Assembly: GCA_913061245.1 (NCBI GenBank)
Contig: CAJXTO010000106.1
Span: forward strand, 1 to 5,493
DNA: 5,493 nucleotides
Origin: an uncultured Oceanospirillales bacterium
GTDB lineage: Bacteria; Pseudomonadota; Gammaproteobacteria; Pseudomonadales; Litorivicinaceae
Reading direction: 5' to 3'
A program made the position numbers and the translations under genes. Below, piece after piece: positions 1-5,493 of the stretch. The notes under the pieces were generated by a model. It was not told the origin of the DNA. It made no database searches and saw only the letters and a program-made list of their open reading frames with translations. Numbering within the stretch: the first letter of the stretch is position 1; each line of letters opens with the position of its first letter.

Positions 1-359
1 TCTATCTGCCTGAGGCGCACACTGACTTTGTCTTCGCGATCTTGGCAGAAGAGCTTGGGTTGATCGGCGCGCTCGGTACGGTAGCCGTGATGACCTATAT
101 GGTGTGGCGCGGTCTATTGATTGGTCGTCGCGCTGAATTAGGCGGTCGTCCATTTGCAGCCTATCTCACCTATGGATTAGTGCTTCTCATCGCGCTCCAG
201 ATTCTTATCAACTTAGCAGTCAACATCGGGTTGGCGCCGACCACTGGATTGACGCTTCCGCTTCTAAGCTATGGCGGGAGCTCACTTGTTATGACAGCAG
301 CGAGCCTTGGCGTTATCGCTAGGATTAGTGCAGACAATCTCCCTGGAGGACGGTCATGA
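1..359 (+). CDS. ftsW: FtsW, septal peptidoglycan glycosyltransferase (C-terminal part, 5' truncated by window edge)
   Basis: FtsW is a SEDS-family inner-membrane protein that polymerises lipid II into septal glycan together with its partner transpeptidase FtsI. Only the last 118 residues are here; the first full codon is at base 3. The fragment opens with the hallmark periplasmic-loop motif PEAHTDF (fragment residues 3-9). Three hydrophobic segments follow, at about 20-35, 53-76 and 84-106, with a basic cytoplasmic loop (GRRAELGGR) between the first two. The last segment carries the SEDS signature GLTLPLLSYGGSS (82-94). The protein ends in a very short tail (about ten residues), whereas E. 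coli FtsW has a longer basic tail. The usual PTKG just before the signature reads PTTG here. An in-frame TTG at base 42 is an internal Leu codon, not a start. RodA is the alternative SEDS protein, but PEAHTDF, the GLTLP form of the signature and the neighbouring murG favour FtsW. Confidence 0.96.
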   Translation, partial: YLPEAHTDFVFAILAEELGLIGALGTVAVMTYMVWRGLLIGRRAELGGRPFAAYLTYGLVLLIALQILINLAVNIGLAPTTGLTLPLLSYGGSSLVMTAASLGVIARISADNLPGGRS

Positions 360-1423
360 AGAAACCGATATGCATCATGGCTGGAGGAACTGGGGGGCAC
401 ATTTTCCCAGGACTAGCGGTTGCTGAAGAACTGATCAAGCGTGGTGAAACCGTGCATTGGATCGGATCGAGACATGGGCTTGAGGGTCGCTTAGTCCCTG
501 AGAAAGGAATTCCGATGCATTACCTCGCTGTTCGAGGTCTTCGTGGAAAACATGGACTACAGCGCATCACTGGTCCGATCCGGCTGGGTATTTCAGTTGT
601 TCAGGCGCTCATCTTGATGCTCCGACTCAAACCATCTGTTTGCGTGGGATTTGGCGGTTATCCAGCAGGGCCTGGTGGTATCGCCGCCAAAATCACCAAA
701 GTTCCAGTCGTGATCCATGAACAGAACGCGGTGGCGGGTATGACTAACAAATATTTGGCCAAGTTTGCATCCAGGGTACTCACGGCGTTTCCAGATGTGA
801 TTGAGGGTGCTGAATGCGTGGGCAACCCAATTCGTCCGGAAATCGATTCAGTCGGTCGTCAACGCATCGCAGACGGTCATCAACCAAGCGATACGACTCG
901 AGTCCTCGTAATCGGTGGTTCTCAAGGTGCGAAGTCACTGAACGAGCAGTTGCCTGAAAAGTTAAAAGCTGTCGCCAGTCAGTTTGGAATTGAGGTTACC
1001 CACCAAACGGGTGTCTCGGGTAAGGATCAGGTTGATGATCAGTATCAAGCGCTTGACCTTGATGCCACAGTCGTTGCCTTTATCAGTCGAATGGATGAGG
1101 CGTATCGGGAGGCGGATATTGTCGTTTGCCGCGCGGGTGCGCTCACTGTCTCAGAATTAGCAAGTGCAGCGATGCCGTCGGTGCTTATCCCATTTCCTTA
1201 CGCGGTTGATGATCATCAAACGAAAAATGGCCAGCAATTACAAAACGCGGGTGCAGCGGTCGTTGTTCAAGAAAAAGATCTCGATATCTTCGTTGCAAAA
1301 CTCTCAGACATTCTTCGTGCTCCAGAAAACCTGACACAGATGGCCCGTGCTGCGCGTTCTGTCGCTAAACCAGAAGCAACGCAAACGGTTGCTGATCGTG
1401 TGATGGAGGTCGCTCGTGGTTAA
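356..1423 (+). CDS. murG: MurG, UDP-GlcNAc:lipid I N-acetylglucosaminyltransferase
   Basis: MurG transfers GlcNAc from UDP-GlcNAc to lipid I, giving lipid II, at the cytoplasmic face of the inner membrane. It is a GT-B fold (GT28) enzyme. The 355 residues match the E. coli length. The N-terminal domain shows the glycine-rich loop GGTGGH (residues 10-15), the second glycine-rich loop GFGGYPAGP (98-106) and HEQN (121-124). After GNPIR (156-160) the C-terminal nucleotide-sugar domain has GGSQGA (187-192), AGALTVSE (260-267, with E267 matching the uridine-ribose-binding Glu of E. coli) and DDHQTKNG (285-292). The last motif resembles the version I recall from Pseudomonas and Gram-positives more than the E. 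coli one. The ATG overlaps the ftsW stop as ATGA. GGAGGA at 345-350, five bases upstream, supports this start. No key residue appears to be missing. Confidence 0.98.
   Translation: MKKPICIMAGGTGGHIFPGLAVAEELIKRGETVHWIGSRHGLEGRLVPEKGIPMHYLAVRGLRGKHGLQRITGPIRLGISVVQALILMLRLKPSVCVGFGGYPAGPGGIAAKITKVPVVIHEQNAVAGMTNKYLAKFASRVLTAFPDVIEGAECVGNPIRPEIDSVGRQRIADGHQPSDTTRVLVIGGSQGAKSLNEQLPEKLKAVASQFGIEVTHQTGVSGKDQVDDQYQALDLDATVVAFISRMDEAYREADIVVCRAGALTVSELASAAMPSVLIPFPYAVDDHQTKNGQQLQNAGAAVVVQEKDLDIFVAKLSDILRAPENLTQMARAARSVAKPEATQTVADRVMEVARG
1405..1410 (+). promoter_or_regulatory. Ribosome binding site that selects the GTG start of murC
   Basis: GGAGGT lies inside the end of murG, five bases before the GTG at 1416. 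An in-frame ATG at 1428 would be 17 bases away, too far for normal initiation. This favours the GTG start and a protein beginning MVNRMGQ. The five-base spacing is the same as for murG and ddl. Confidence 0.8.
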
Positions 1424-2819
1424 TCGGATGGGACAAATCCAACACATGCACTTTGTCGGTATCGGTGGAGTGGGTATGAGCGGAATTGCGGAAGTCCTTC
1501 TGAACCAGGGGTATTTAGTATCTGGATCAGACCTTCGTGAAGGTCCAGCGACTGACCGGCTCGCTCGTCTGGGGGCGACGATCCATATTGGCCATCATGA
1601 ATCGAATATCGAAGGCGCTGAAGTTGTAGTGGTATCGAGTGCAATTGATCGCACGAACCCTGAGGTTGCGACCGCTTTGAATGCCAGAATCCCAGTCATT
1701 CCGAGAGCGCAAATGTTGGCTGAACTGATGCGATTCAAGCATGGCATTGCGATTTCTGGCACGCATGGCAAAACAACCACGACATCGCTTGCAGCATCGG
1801 TATTGGCTGAAGGTGGACTTGATCCAACCTACATCATTGGCGGAAAGCTCAACCAGGCGGATACGAATGCAAGCTTAGGTGCGAGTCAATACATGGTCGC
1901 AGAAGCTGACGAGAGCGATGCGTCGTTCCTTGTCTTGAAGCCGATGATTGCGATTGTCACGAATATCGATGCGGATCACATGTCGACTTACGGCGGAGAT
2001 TTCGAGCGACTGAAACAAACCTTCGTTCAATTCTTACAGAATCTTCCGTTTTACGGTTTGGTGATTGCGAATGCAGATGATCCAGTCGTAACAGAGCTTC
2101 TACCGACTGTGGGTCGAACATTCCTCACATTCGGTATCGACTCTGAGGCTGACTACCGCGCTGTGAATATCAAAACCGACGGTCTGAAAACTCATTTCGA
2201 GGTTGCGCGCCCTGATGAAAACAACCTGAAGGTGACGCTCTCGATGCCTGGTCGTCACAATGTACTGAACGCCCTCGCAGTCATCGCGCTATCGGATCAT
2301 TTGGGTGTGAATGATGAGTCGTTAATTAAAGCATTGAGCGAGTTCCAAGGTGTTGGGCGCCGTTTCCAGTTAACTGGATTTATTGAAAAAGACGGTCAGC
2401 AAATTCCTGTCATTGATGACTACGGACATCATCCAAAGGAGCTTGAAGTGACTTTCGATGCGGTTCGAGGTGCATATCCGGGTCGCCGCTTGGTAAGCGT
2501 ATTCCAGCCACATCGCTATTCCCGAACACAAGATCTCTTTGATGATTTTGTGTCCGTACTGAATCGTGCCGATGAGCTTGTCTTAATGCCTGTCTATCCG
2601 GCGGGTGAGGCGCCAATCGTTGGCGCCGAATCCAAAGATCTTGCACAAAGTATTCGTCGGCTTGGTCATTGTCGTCCTTATGTTGAAGGCGAATTCGATC
2701 AGGTGATTGAGCGTGTGAATGCGCTGGTTGAGTCGAATGACGTGGTGTTAATTCAAGGCGCCGGTTCAATTGGACGGCTCCCATCTCAAATGGTGGCAAC
2801 ACTTGGAGGTGATCAATGA
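1416..2819 (+). CDS. murC: MurC, UDP-N-acetylmuramate--L-alanine ligase
   Basis: MurC is the cytoplasmic ATP-dependent ligase that joins L-Ala to UDP-MurNAc, the first peptide step of precursor synthesis. All three Mur ligase domains are visible in its 467 residues (E. coli 491). The N-terminal UDP-binding domain has VGIGGVGMSG (14-23). The central ATPase domain has the P-loop GTHGKTTT (115-122), EADESD (163-168) and NIDADH (183-188). PGRHNVLNA (278-286) precedes the C-terminal domain, which carries DDYGHHP (334-340), FQPHRYSR (363-370) and GAGSI (448-452). HFVGIGG near the start and EADESD distinguish MurC from MurD, E and F; Mpl is the nearest alternative but does not fit this cluster. The start is GTG, chosen for its ribosome binding site. 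The gene overlaps murG by eight bases and ddl by four. A strong hairpin lies within codons 398-404. Confidence 0.98.
   Translation: MVNRMGQIQHMHFVGIGGVGMSGIAEVLLNQGYLVSGSDLREGPATDRLARLGATIHIGHHESNIEGAEVVVVSSAIDRTNPEVATALNARIPVIPRAQMLAELMRFKHGIAISGTHGKTTTTSLAASVLAEGGLDPTYIIGGKLNQADTNASLGASQYMVAEADESDASFLVLKPMIAIVTNIDADHMSTYGGDFERLKQTFVQFLQNLPFYGLVIANADDPVVTELLPTVGRTFLTFGIDSEADYRAVNIKTDGLKTHFEVARPDENNLKVTLSMPGRHNVLNALAVIALSDHLGVNDESLIKALSEFQGVGRRFQLTGFIEKDGQQIPVIDDYGHHPKELEVTFDAVRGAYPGRRLVSVFQPHRYSRTQDLFDDFVSVLNRADELVLMPVYPAGEAPIVGAESKDLAQSIRRLGHCRPYVEGEFDQVIERVNALVESNDVVLIQGAGSIGRLPSQMVATLGGDQ
2609..2627 (+). repeat. Perfect inverted repeat inside murC (8-bp stem, 3-base loop)
   Basis: GGCGCCAA (2609-2616), loop TCG, then TTGGCGCC (2620-2627) form a perfect, mostly G-C stem. 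It encodes part of MurC residues 398-404 (EAPIVGA). No run of T follows, so it is not an intrinsic terminator. Its role, if any, is unknown and it may be a by-product of codon choice. Confidence 0.6.
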
Positions 2820-3733
2820 ATTGGGCAAACGAACGAGTCGCGCTTGTGTATGGCGGAGTTGGATCTGAAGCCAATGTCTCACGTGATGGTAAAGAAACCG
2901 TAGCGGAAGCGATGCGCGATCTGGGTATCACGCCGATCGAAATCGATATCAAGGATGGATTGGTTGAACCGTTGATGGCAGCGAATCCAACTCGCGTCTT
3001 TAATCTCGTCCATGGTCGCCCAGGTGAAGACGGAGTGCTTCAAGGATTGCTATGTGCGCTCGGAATTCCATTCACCGGTTCTGGTGTTGGTGCTTCAGCA
3101 CTGGCATTGGATAAACCTCGGACTAAACAAGTATGGGAATCCTTAGGTCTACCAACCGCTCCAATGGTCGTTGTGAATGATCTTGAGCAAGCCGATATCT
3201 GCGTTAAGCGCTTGGGGCCGGAGCTGTTTGTCAAACCAGCTCATGAGGGTTCCTCAGTTGGCGCGCACGTCGTCCATGGTGGAGATCAATTGAAGGCCGC
3301 GTTAATCGATGCACTGAAACACGATACTCGAGTCTTAGTCGAACCCTTATTACCTGGCCCTGAATTTACTGTTGGTGTTGTTCGTGGCTTGGCACTGCCT
3401 GTCATTGGGATCCGTCCAAGTTCTGAATTTTACGACTACGAGGCGAAGTATCAGGCTGATGATACTGAGTATCAGATTCCATCTGGGTTAAGTCCTGAAC
3501 TCGAGGCAGAAGCCCAGCAAATGGCTCTTGAAGCGTTTGATGCTCTCGGCTGTCGCACATGGGGCCGAATCGATTTCATGATGGATGAAACAGGCCATTT
3601 ACTTCTTGTTGAGTGCAATACAGTCCCAGGCATGGGAAGTCACTCTCTGGTACCAAAAGCAGCGCGCGCTTCAGGGATGGATATGCCCATGTTGATTGAA
3701 CAGATCCTTCTGGATGCGGAGGTCTCGCCATGA
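2816..3733 (+). CDS. ddl: Ddl, D-alanine--D-alanine ligase (DdlB type)
   Basis: This cytoplasmic ATP-grasp enzyme condenses two D-Ala into D-Ala-D-Ala, which MurF adds to the muramyl tripeptide. The length of 305 residues is nearly that of E. coli DdlB (306). The signature HGRPGEDGVLQG (66-77) is followed by TGSGVGASALALDK (87-100) and KPAHEGSSVG (140-149). By alignment from memory to DdlB, expected catalytic or binding residues are present: E18, H66, S146, K211-Y212, R251, D253, E266, N268 and S277. Y212 sits where a Phe is associated with D-Ala-D-Lac ligases, so D-Ala-D-Ala is the predicted product. The loop after E18 reads EANVS where Ddl enzymes usually have an acidic residue two after the Glu, as in EREVS. 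The ATG overlaps the murC stop as ATGA, and GGAGGT at 2805-2810 lies five bases upstream. The position between murC and ftsQ is the classic ddlB position. Confidence 0.98.
   Translation: MNWANERVALVYGGVGSEANVSRDGKETVAEAMRDLGITPIEIDIKDGLVEPLMAANPTRVFNLVHGRPGEDGVLQGLLCALGIPFTGSGVGASALALDKPRTKQVWESLGLPTAPMVVVNDLEQADICVKRLGPELFVKPAHEGSSVGAHVVHGGDQLKAALIDALKHDTRVLVEPLLPGPEFTVGVVRGLALPVIGIRPSSEFYDYEAKYQADDTEYQIPSGLSPELEAEAQQMALEAFDALGCRTWGRIDFMMDETGHLLLVECNTVPGMGSHSLVPKAARASGMDMPMLIEQILLDAEVSP
3718..3723 (+). promoter_or_regulatory. Ribosome binding site that selects the first ATG of ftsQ
   Basis: GGAGGT lies within the last codons of ddl. It is six bases before the ATG at 3730 and twelve before an in-frame ATG at 3736. 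The closer ATG also overlaps the ddl stop as ATGA, so it is preferred; the difference is two residues. Confidence 0.75.
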
Positions 3734-4446
3734 CAATGCAGCAAATAGCGAATCGCACGTTAACCCACTGGAAAGTATTGATGCTTTTGATCGGCCTTGG
3801 TGTCACCGGATCGATCGCAGCCAGTGGCTTAAGTCACTTGTTGCAAGATGTGCAAATTCGCCAAGTCCAACTTCAAGGTGACTTGCGATACTTGGATGCC
3901 GATAGTCTGACTCGTGATCTGAGCATTCGGTTTAATGGAAATTATTTGGACACAACCTTGGGCCAGGTCATTTCAGAAGTTGAGTCACATCCTTGGATCG
4001 CTAGTGCATCCGCACGTCGGGTGTGGCCGGATACGCTATTAATTGAAATTACAGAACAGCGCCCGGTCGCGATTTACAACGACACGCAGTACTTAGGTTT
4101 GTCTGGTGATCTGTTTGAACCACCAAAGCCTGTCAATGAACCGTTACCAAGACTGTACGGCGCGTTGTCAGAAACAATGCAGGTCTATAGTCATTACGGC
4201 GTGTTCTCTGATCGCTTATCTGACTTTTCTAAGGTCATCTCAGTTTCTCGCGGCCATGACATGGGTTGGCAGATTACGCTGGAGAACGGCATCAATGTGC
4301 AGTTGGGGCGCGATGATATTTTGGGTCGTCTATCGCGTGCACGTGATGTATTGAATCGTCTCGAAGACGAGAAGCTTGCCAAGCTCCAGGAGATCGATGC
4401 GCGTTATGACAATGGCGTTGCATTGGCTTGGAGGGCTGTCGAGTGA
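3730..4446 (+). CDS. ftsQ: FtsQ, cell division protein (POTRA-domain membrane protein)
   Basis: FtsQ is a bitopic inner-membrane protein that recruits FtsB and FtsL to the divisome and helps control septal synthesis. The 238-residue protein has a short cytoplasmic start (about 1-14), one transmembrane helix (about 15-37) and a periplasmic part. The POTRA domain runs from about 41 to 110 and includes VQIRQVQLQG, HPWIASASARRVWPDTL (87-103) and EITEQRPVA (106-114). The FtsQ beta domain follows, to about 235. Near the end, RYDNGVALAW (225-234) aligns with the E. coli strand RYDSGAAVGW that pairs with FtsB, giving Y226 and W234 as counterparts of Y248 and W256. The protein then stops after four residues, so it lacks the Gln-rich tail of the 276-residue E. 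coli protein, and its cytoplasmic part is also shorter. It overlaps ddl by four bases and ftsA by four. The sequence is poorly conserved, as is normal for FtsQ; the assignment rests on architecture, the C-terminal motif and position. Confidence 0.94.
   Translation: MTMQQIANRTLTHWKVLMLLIGLGVTGSIAASGLSHLLQDVQIRQVQLQGDLRYLDADSLTRDLSIRFNGNYLDTTLGQVISEVESHPWIASASARRVWPDTLLIEITEQRPVAIYNDTQYLGLSGDLFEPPKPVNEPLPRLYGALSETMQVYSHYGVFSDRLSDFSKVISVSRGHDMGWQITLENGINVQLGRDDILGRLSRARDVLNRLEDEKLAKLQEIDARYDNGVALAWRAVE
4430..4434 (+). promoter_or_regulatory. Ribosome binding site that selects the GTG start of ftsA
   Basis: GGAGG near the end of ftsQ is eight bases before the GTG at 4443 and 17 before the in-frame ATG at 4452. 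The GTG also overlaps the ftsQ stop as GTGA. Both facts favour the GTG, making the protein three residues longer than from the ATG. Confidence 0.7.
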
Positions 4447-5493
4447 ATCATATGTTGGTCATCGACATCGGCTCGAGTCAGATCACAGCGGCAGTTGCTG
4501 AGATTACTGATGCGCGTCGAATCGTTGTCCGAGGCCTTGGACGTGCGCGATCTGGTGGCTTAAAGCAGGGTGTTGTGATTCAGATCGACTCAGTGGTCGA
4601 GGCTCTCGTGCGTGCAGTCGCCGAAGCAAATCAAATGGCAGGTACCAAATTGTCCGATCCTTTGGTCTCTGTCGGCGGATCTCACCTGCTTGGTCAGGAT
4701 ATATCAGGCACCGTGATGCTGAACCATCGCGAAGTCACAGACGTCTTGCTGACGCAAGCAATGGAGCAGGTTCAGGCGCAAGCGCAGGTTCCAGAGCGTG
4801 AGATTTTAAGTGTGATCCCACGGTCGTTCACGCTGGATAGTCAAACCGGCATTCGCTCGCCTCAAGGTATGACCGGAAATCGATTGGATGCTCATGTGCA
4901 TGTCATTACCGGCGCAACGCACGTGGTTAATAACTTGAAAAAATGCCTGCGACTCGCGGGTCTTGAAGCTGCTGTCTTGGTCCCTTCTGCACTCGCGGTC
5001 AGTCAGTTAGTGCTACCTGACGAACGGGAACTAGGAGTCTGTATTGCTGATATTGGCGTTGGTACAACCGATGTCATGGTGATCTCTGAAGGGGCGCCAG
5101 CCTGGATGCAAGTGATGCCAATGGGTGGTGAGTTACTTACCCACGATCTGGCTGTGGCGCTGAAAACGCCACTTGGTGATGCTGAGCATTTGAAAGTGCA
5201 ATACGGCTATGCGCATACAAGCTTCGCGCCTCCAAAAGACACAGTGCAGGTCAAAAAGCTCGCCGATCGGCCAGCTGAAAATATTAGCTTGCAGCAACTC
5301 ACGGCATTCATTCAGCCGCGAGTTGAGGAAATCGCAGAAATATTGGGTGAGCGTCTTCGGCAATCAGGCCGTTTTGAAGAAGCGTCAACAGGGATTGTCT
5401 TGTGTGGTGGAACGGCGGCATTACCGGGCATCGCGCAAGTTTTTGAAAGTATGTTGCAGTGTCCATGTCGGGTACTGAAACAAGCCCATCAAG
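4443..5493 (+). CDS. ftsA: FtsA, actin-like cell division protein (3' truncated by window edge)
   Basis: FtsA is an actin-family ATP-binding protein that tethers FtsZ to the inner membrane and signals to the late divisome. The window holds 350 residues, of about 420 in E. coli, with no stop; the C-terminal end, including the membrane-binding helix, is missing. Features in order are the phosphate-1 loop IDIGSSQ (7-13), LKQGVVIQIDSVVEA (40-54) of domain 1A, and the FtsA-specific 1C subdomain around 80-160 with VIPRSFTLDSQTGIRSP (124-140) and VHVITG (152-157). Then come DERELGV (193-199), the phosphate-2 loop DIGVGTTD (203-210), GDAEHLKV (245-252) and the adenosine motif GIVLCGGTAALPG (317-329). 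Family FtsA normally has GT-x-K in the first loop and DIGGGT in the second, so both are altered here. Only a few residues precede the first strand, a shorter N-terminus than in E. coli. The DERELGV stretch and the 1C subdomain exclude MreB and DnaK. Confidence 0.97.
   Translation, partial: MNHMLVIDIGSSQITAAVAEITDARRIVVRGLGRARSGGLKQGVVIQIDSVVEALVRAVAEANQMAGTKLSDPLVSVGGSHLLGQDISGTVMLNHREVTDVLLTQAMEQVQAQAQVPEREILSVIPRSFTLDSQTGIRSPQGMTGNRLDAHVHVITGATHVVNNLKKCLRLAGLEAAVLVPSALAVSQLVLPDERELGVCIADIGVGTTDVMVISEGAPAWMQVMPMGGELLTHDLAVALKTPLGDAEHLKVQYGYAHTSFAPPKDTVQVKKLADRPAENISLQQLTAFIQPRVEEIAEILGERLRQSGRFEEASTGIVLCGGTAALPGIAQVFESMLQCPCRVLKQAHQ

Noticed and set aside
42..359. TTG at 42 as the start of a separate 105-residue membrane protein
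   Set aside because: The frame is open back to base 3 and encodes the FtsW motif PEAHTDF directly upstream, so this is the interior of ftsW.
2410..2952. A 180-residue antisense open frame spanning the murC/ddl junction
   Set aside because: It lies opposite two highly conserved genes. The translation is rich in His, Arg, Gln and Pro without recognisable motifs, as expected from the reverse complement of coding DNA. I saw no ribosome binding site case or family resemblance for it.
3696..3881. A 61-residue + strand open frame across the ddl/ftsQ junction
   Set aside because: It is out of frame with both Ddl and FtsQ, each of which has conserved features there.
4371..4385. AAGCTTGCCAAGCT as a small hairpin or direct repeat in ftsQ
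   Set aside because: The stem is only about five base pairs and it encodes a Lys-Leu-Ala-Lys-Leu stretch, so chance and codon use explain it.
3001..4442. Internal promoters within ddl and ftsQ, as known upstream of E. coli ftsQ and ftsA
   Set aside because: I looked for -35 and -10 boxes with correct spacing and saw none convincing enough to report; transcription start mapping would settle it.
5209..5478. An 89-residue + strand open frame inside ftsA
   Set aside because: It is out of frame with FtsA, whose own frame carries recognisable motifs through the same bases; its translation resembles no family I know.

Overview
This window is an internal slice of the division and cell wall (dcw) gene cluster of a Gram-negative bacterium. 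It carries six genes, all on the + strand, in the order ftsW (3' end), murG, murC, ddl, ftsQ, ftsA (5' part). Gene order, with no murB between murC and ddl, and protein similarity recalled from the E. coli counterparts both point to a gammaproteobacterium. Betaproteobacteria share much of this order and are not excluded. Base composition looks close to half G+C. I cannot name the genus.

Layout: bases 1-359 encode the last 118 residues of FtsW, the septal peptidoglycan polymerase. Bases 356-1423 are MurG and 1416-2819 are MurC. Bases 2816-3733 are the D-Ala-D-Ala ligase Ddl and 3730-4446 are FtsQ. From 4443 to the window edge are the first 350 residues of FtsA. There is no intergenic DNA: each gene overlaps the next by 4 or 8 bases, and each downstream start has a strong Shine-Dalgarno sequence inside the end of the gene before it. 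I recognised no convincing promoter, intrinsic terminator, RNA gene, mobile element or CRISPR array.

The genes form one functional set. MurC and Ddl work in the cytoplasm on the peptide part of the precursor: MurC adds the first L-Ala and Ddl makes the terminal D-Ala-D-Ala. MurG completes lipid II at the inner face of the membrane. FtsW polymerises lipid II at the septum. FtsQ (with FtsB and FtsL) and FtsA (which tethers FtsZ) belong to the divisome that controls when and where this happens. The overlaps suggest one polycistronic message with translational coupling.

I found no sign of a new system. The points worth checking are small: unusual residues in both phosphate-binding motifs of FtsA, a Thr in the usual PTKG loop of FtsW, an atypical N-terminal loop in Ddl, a perfect hairpin inside murC, and a high density of GATC sites.
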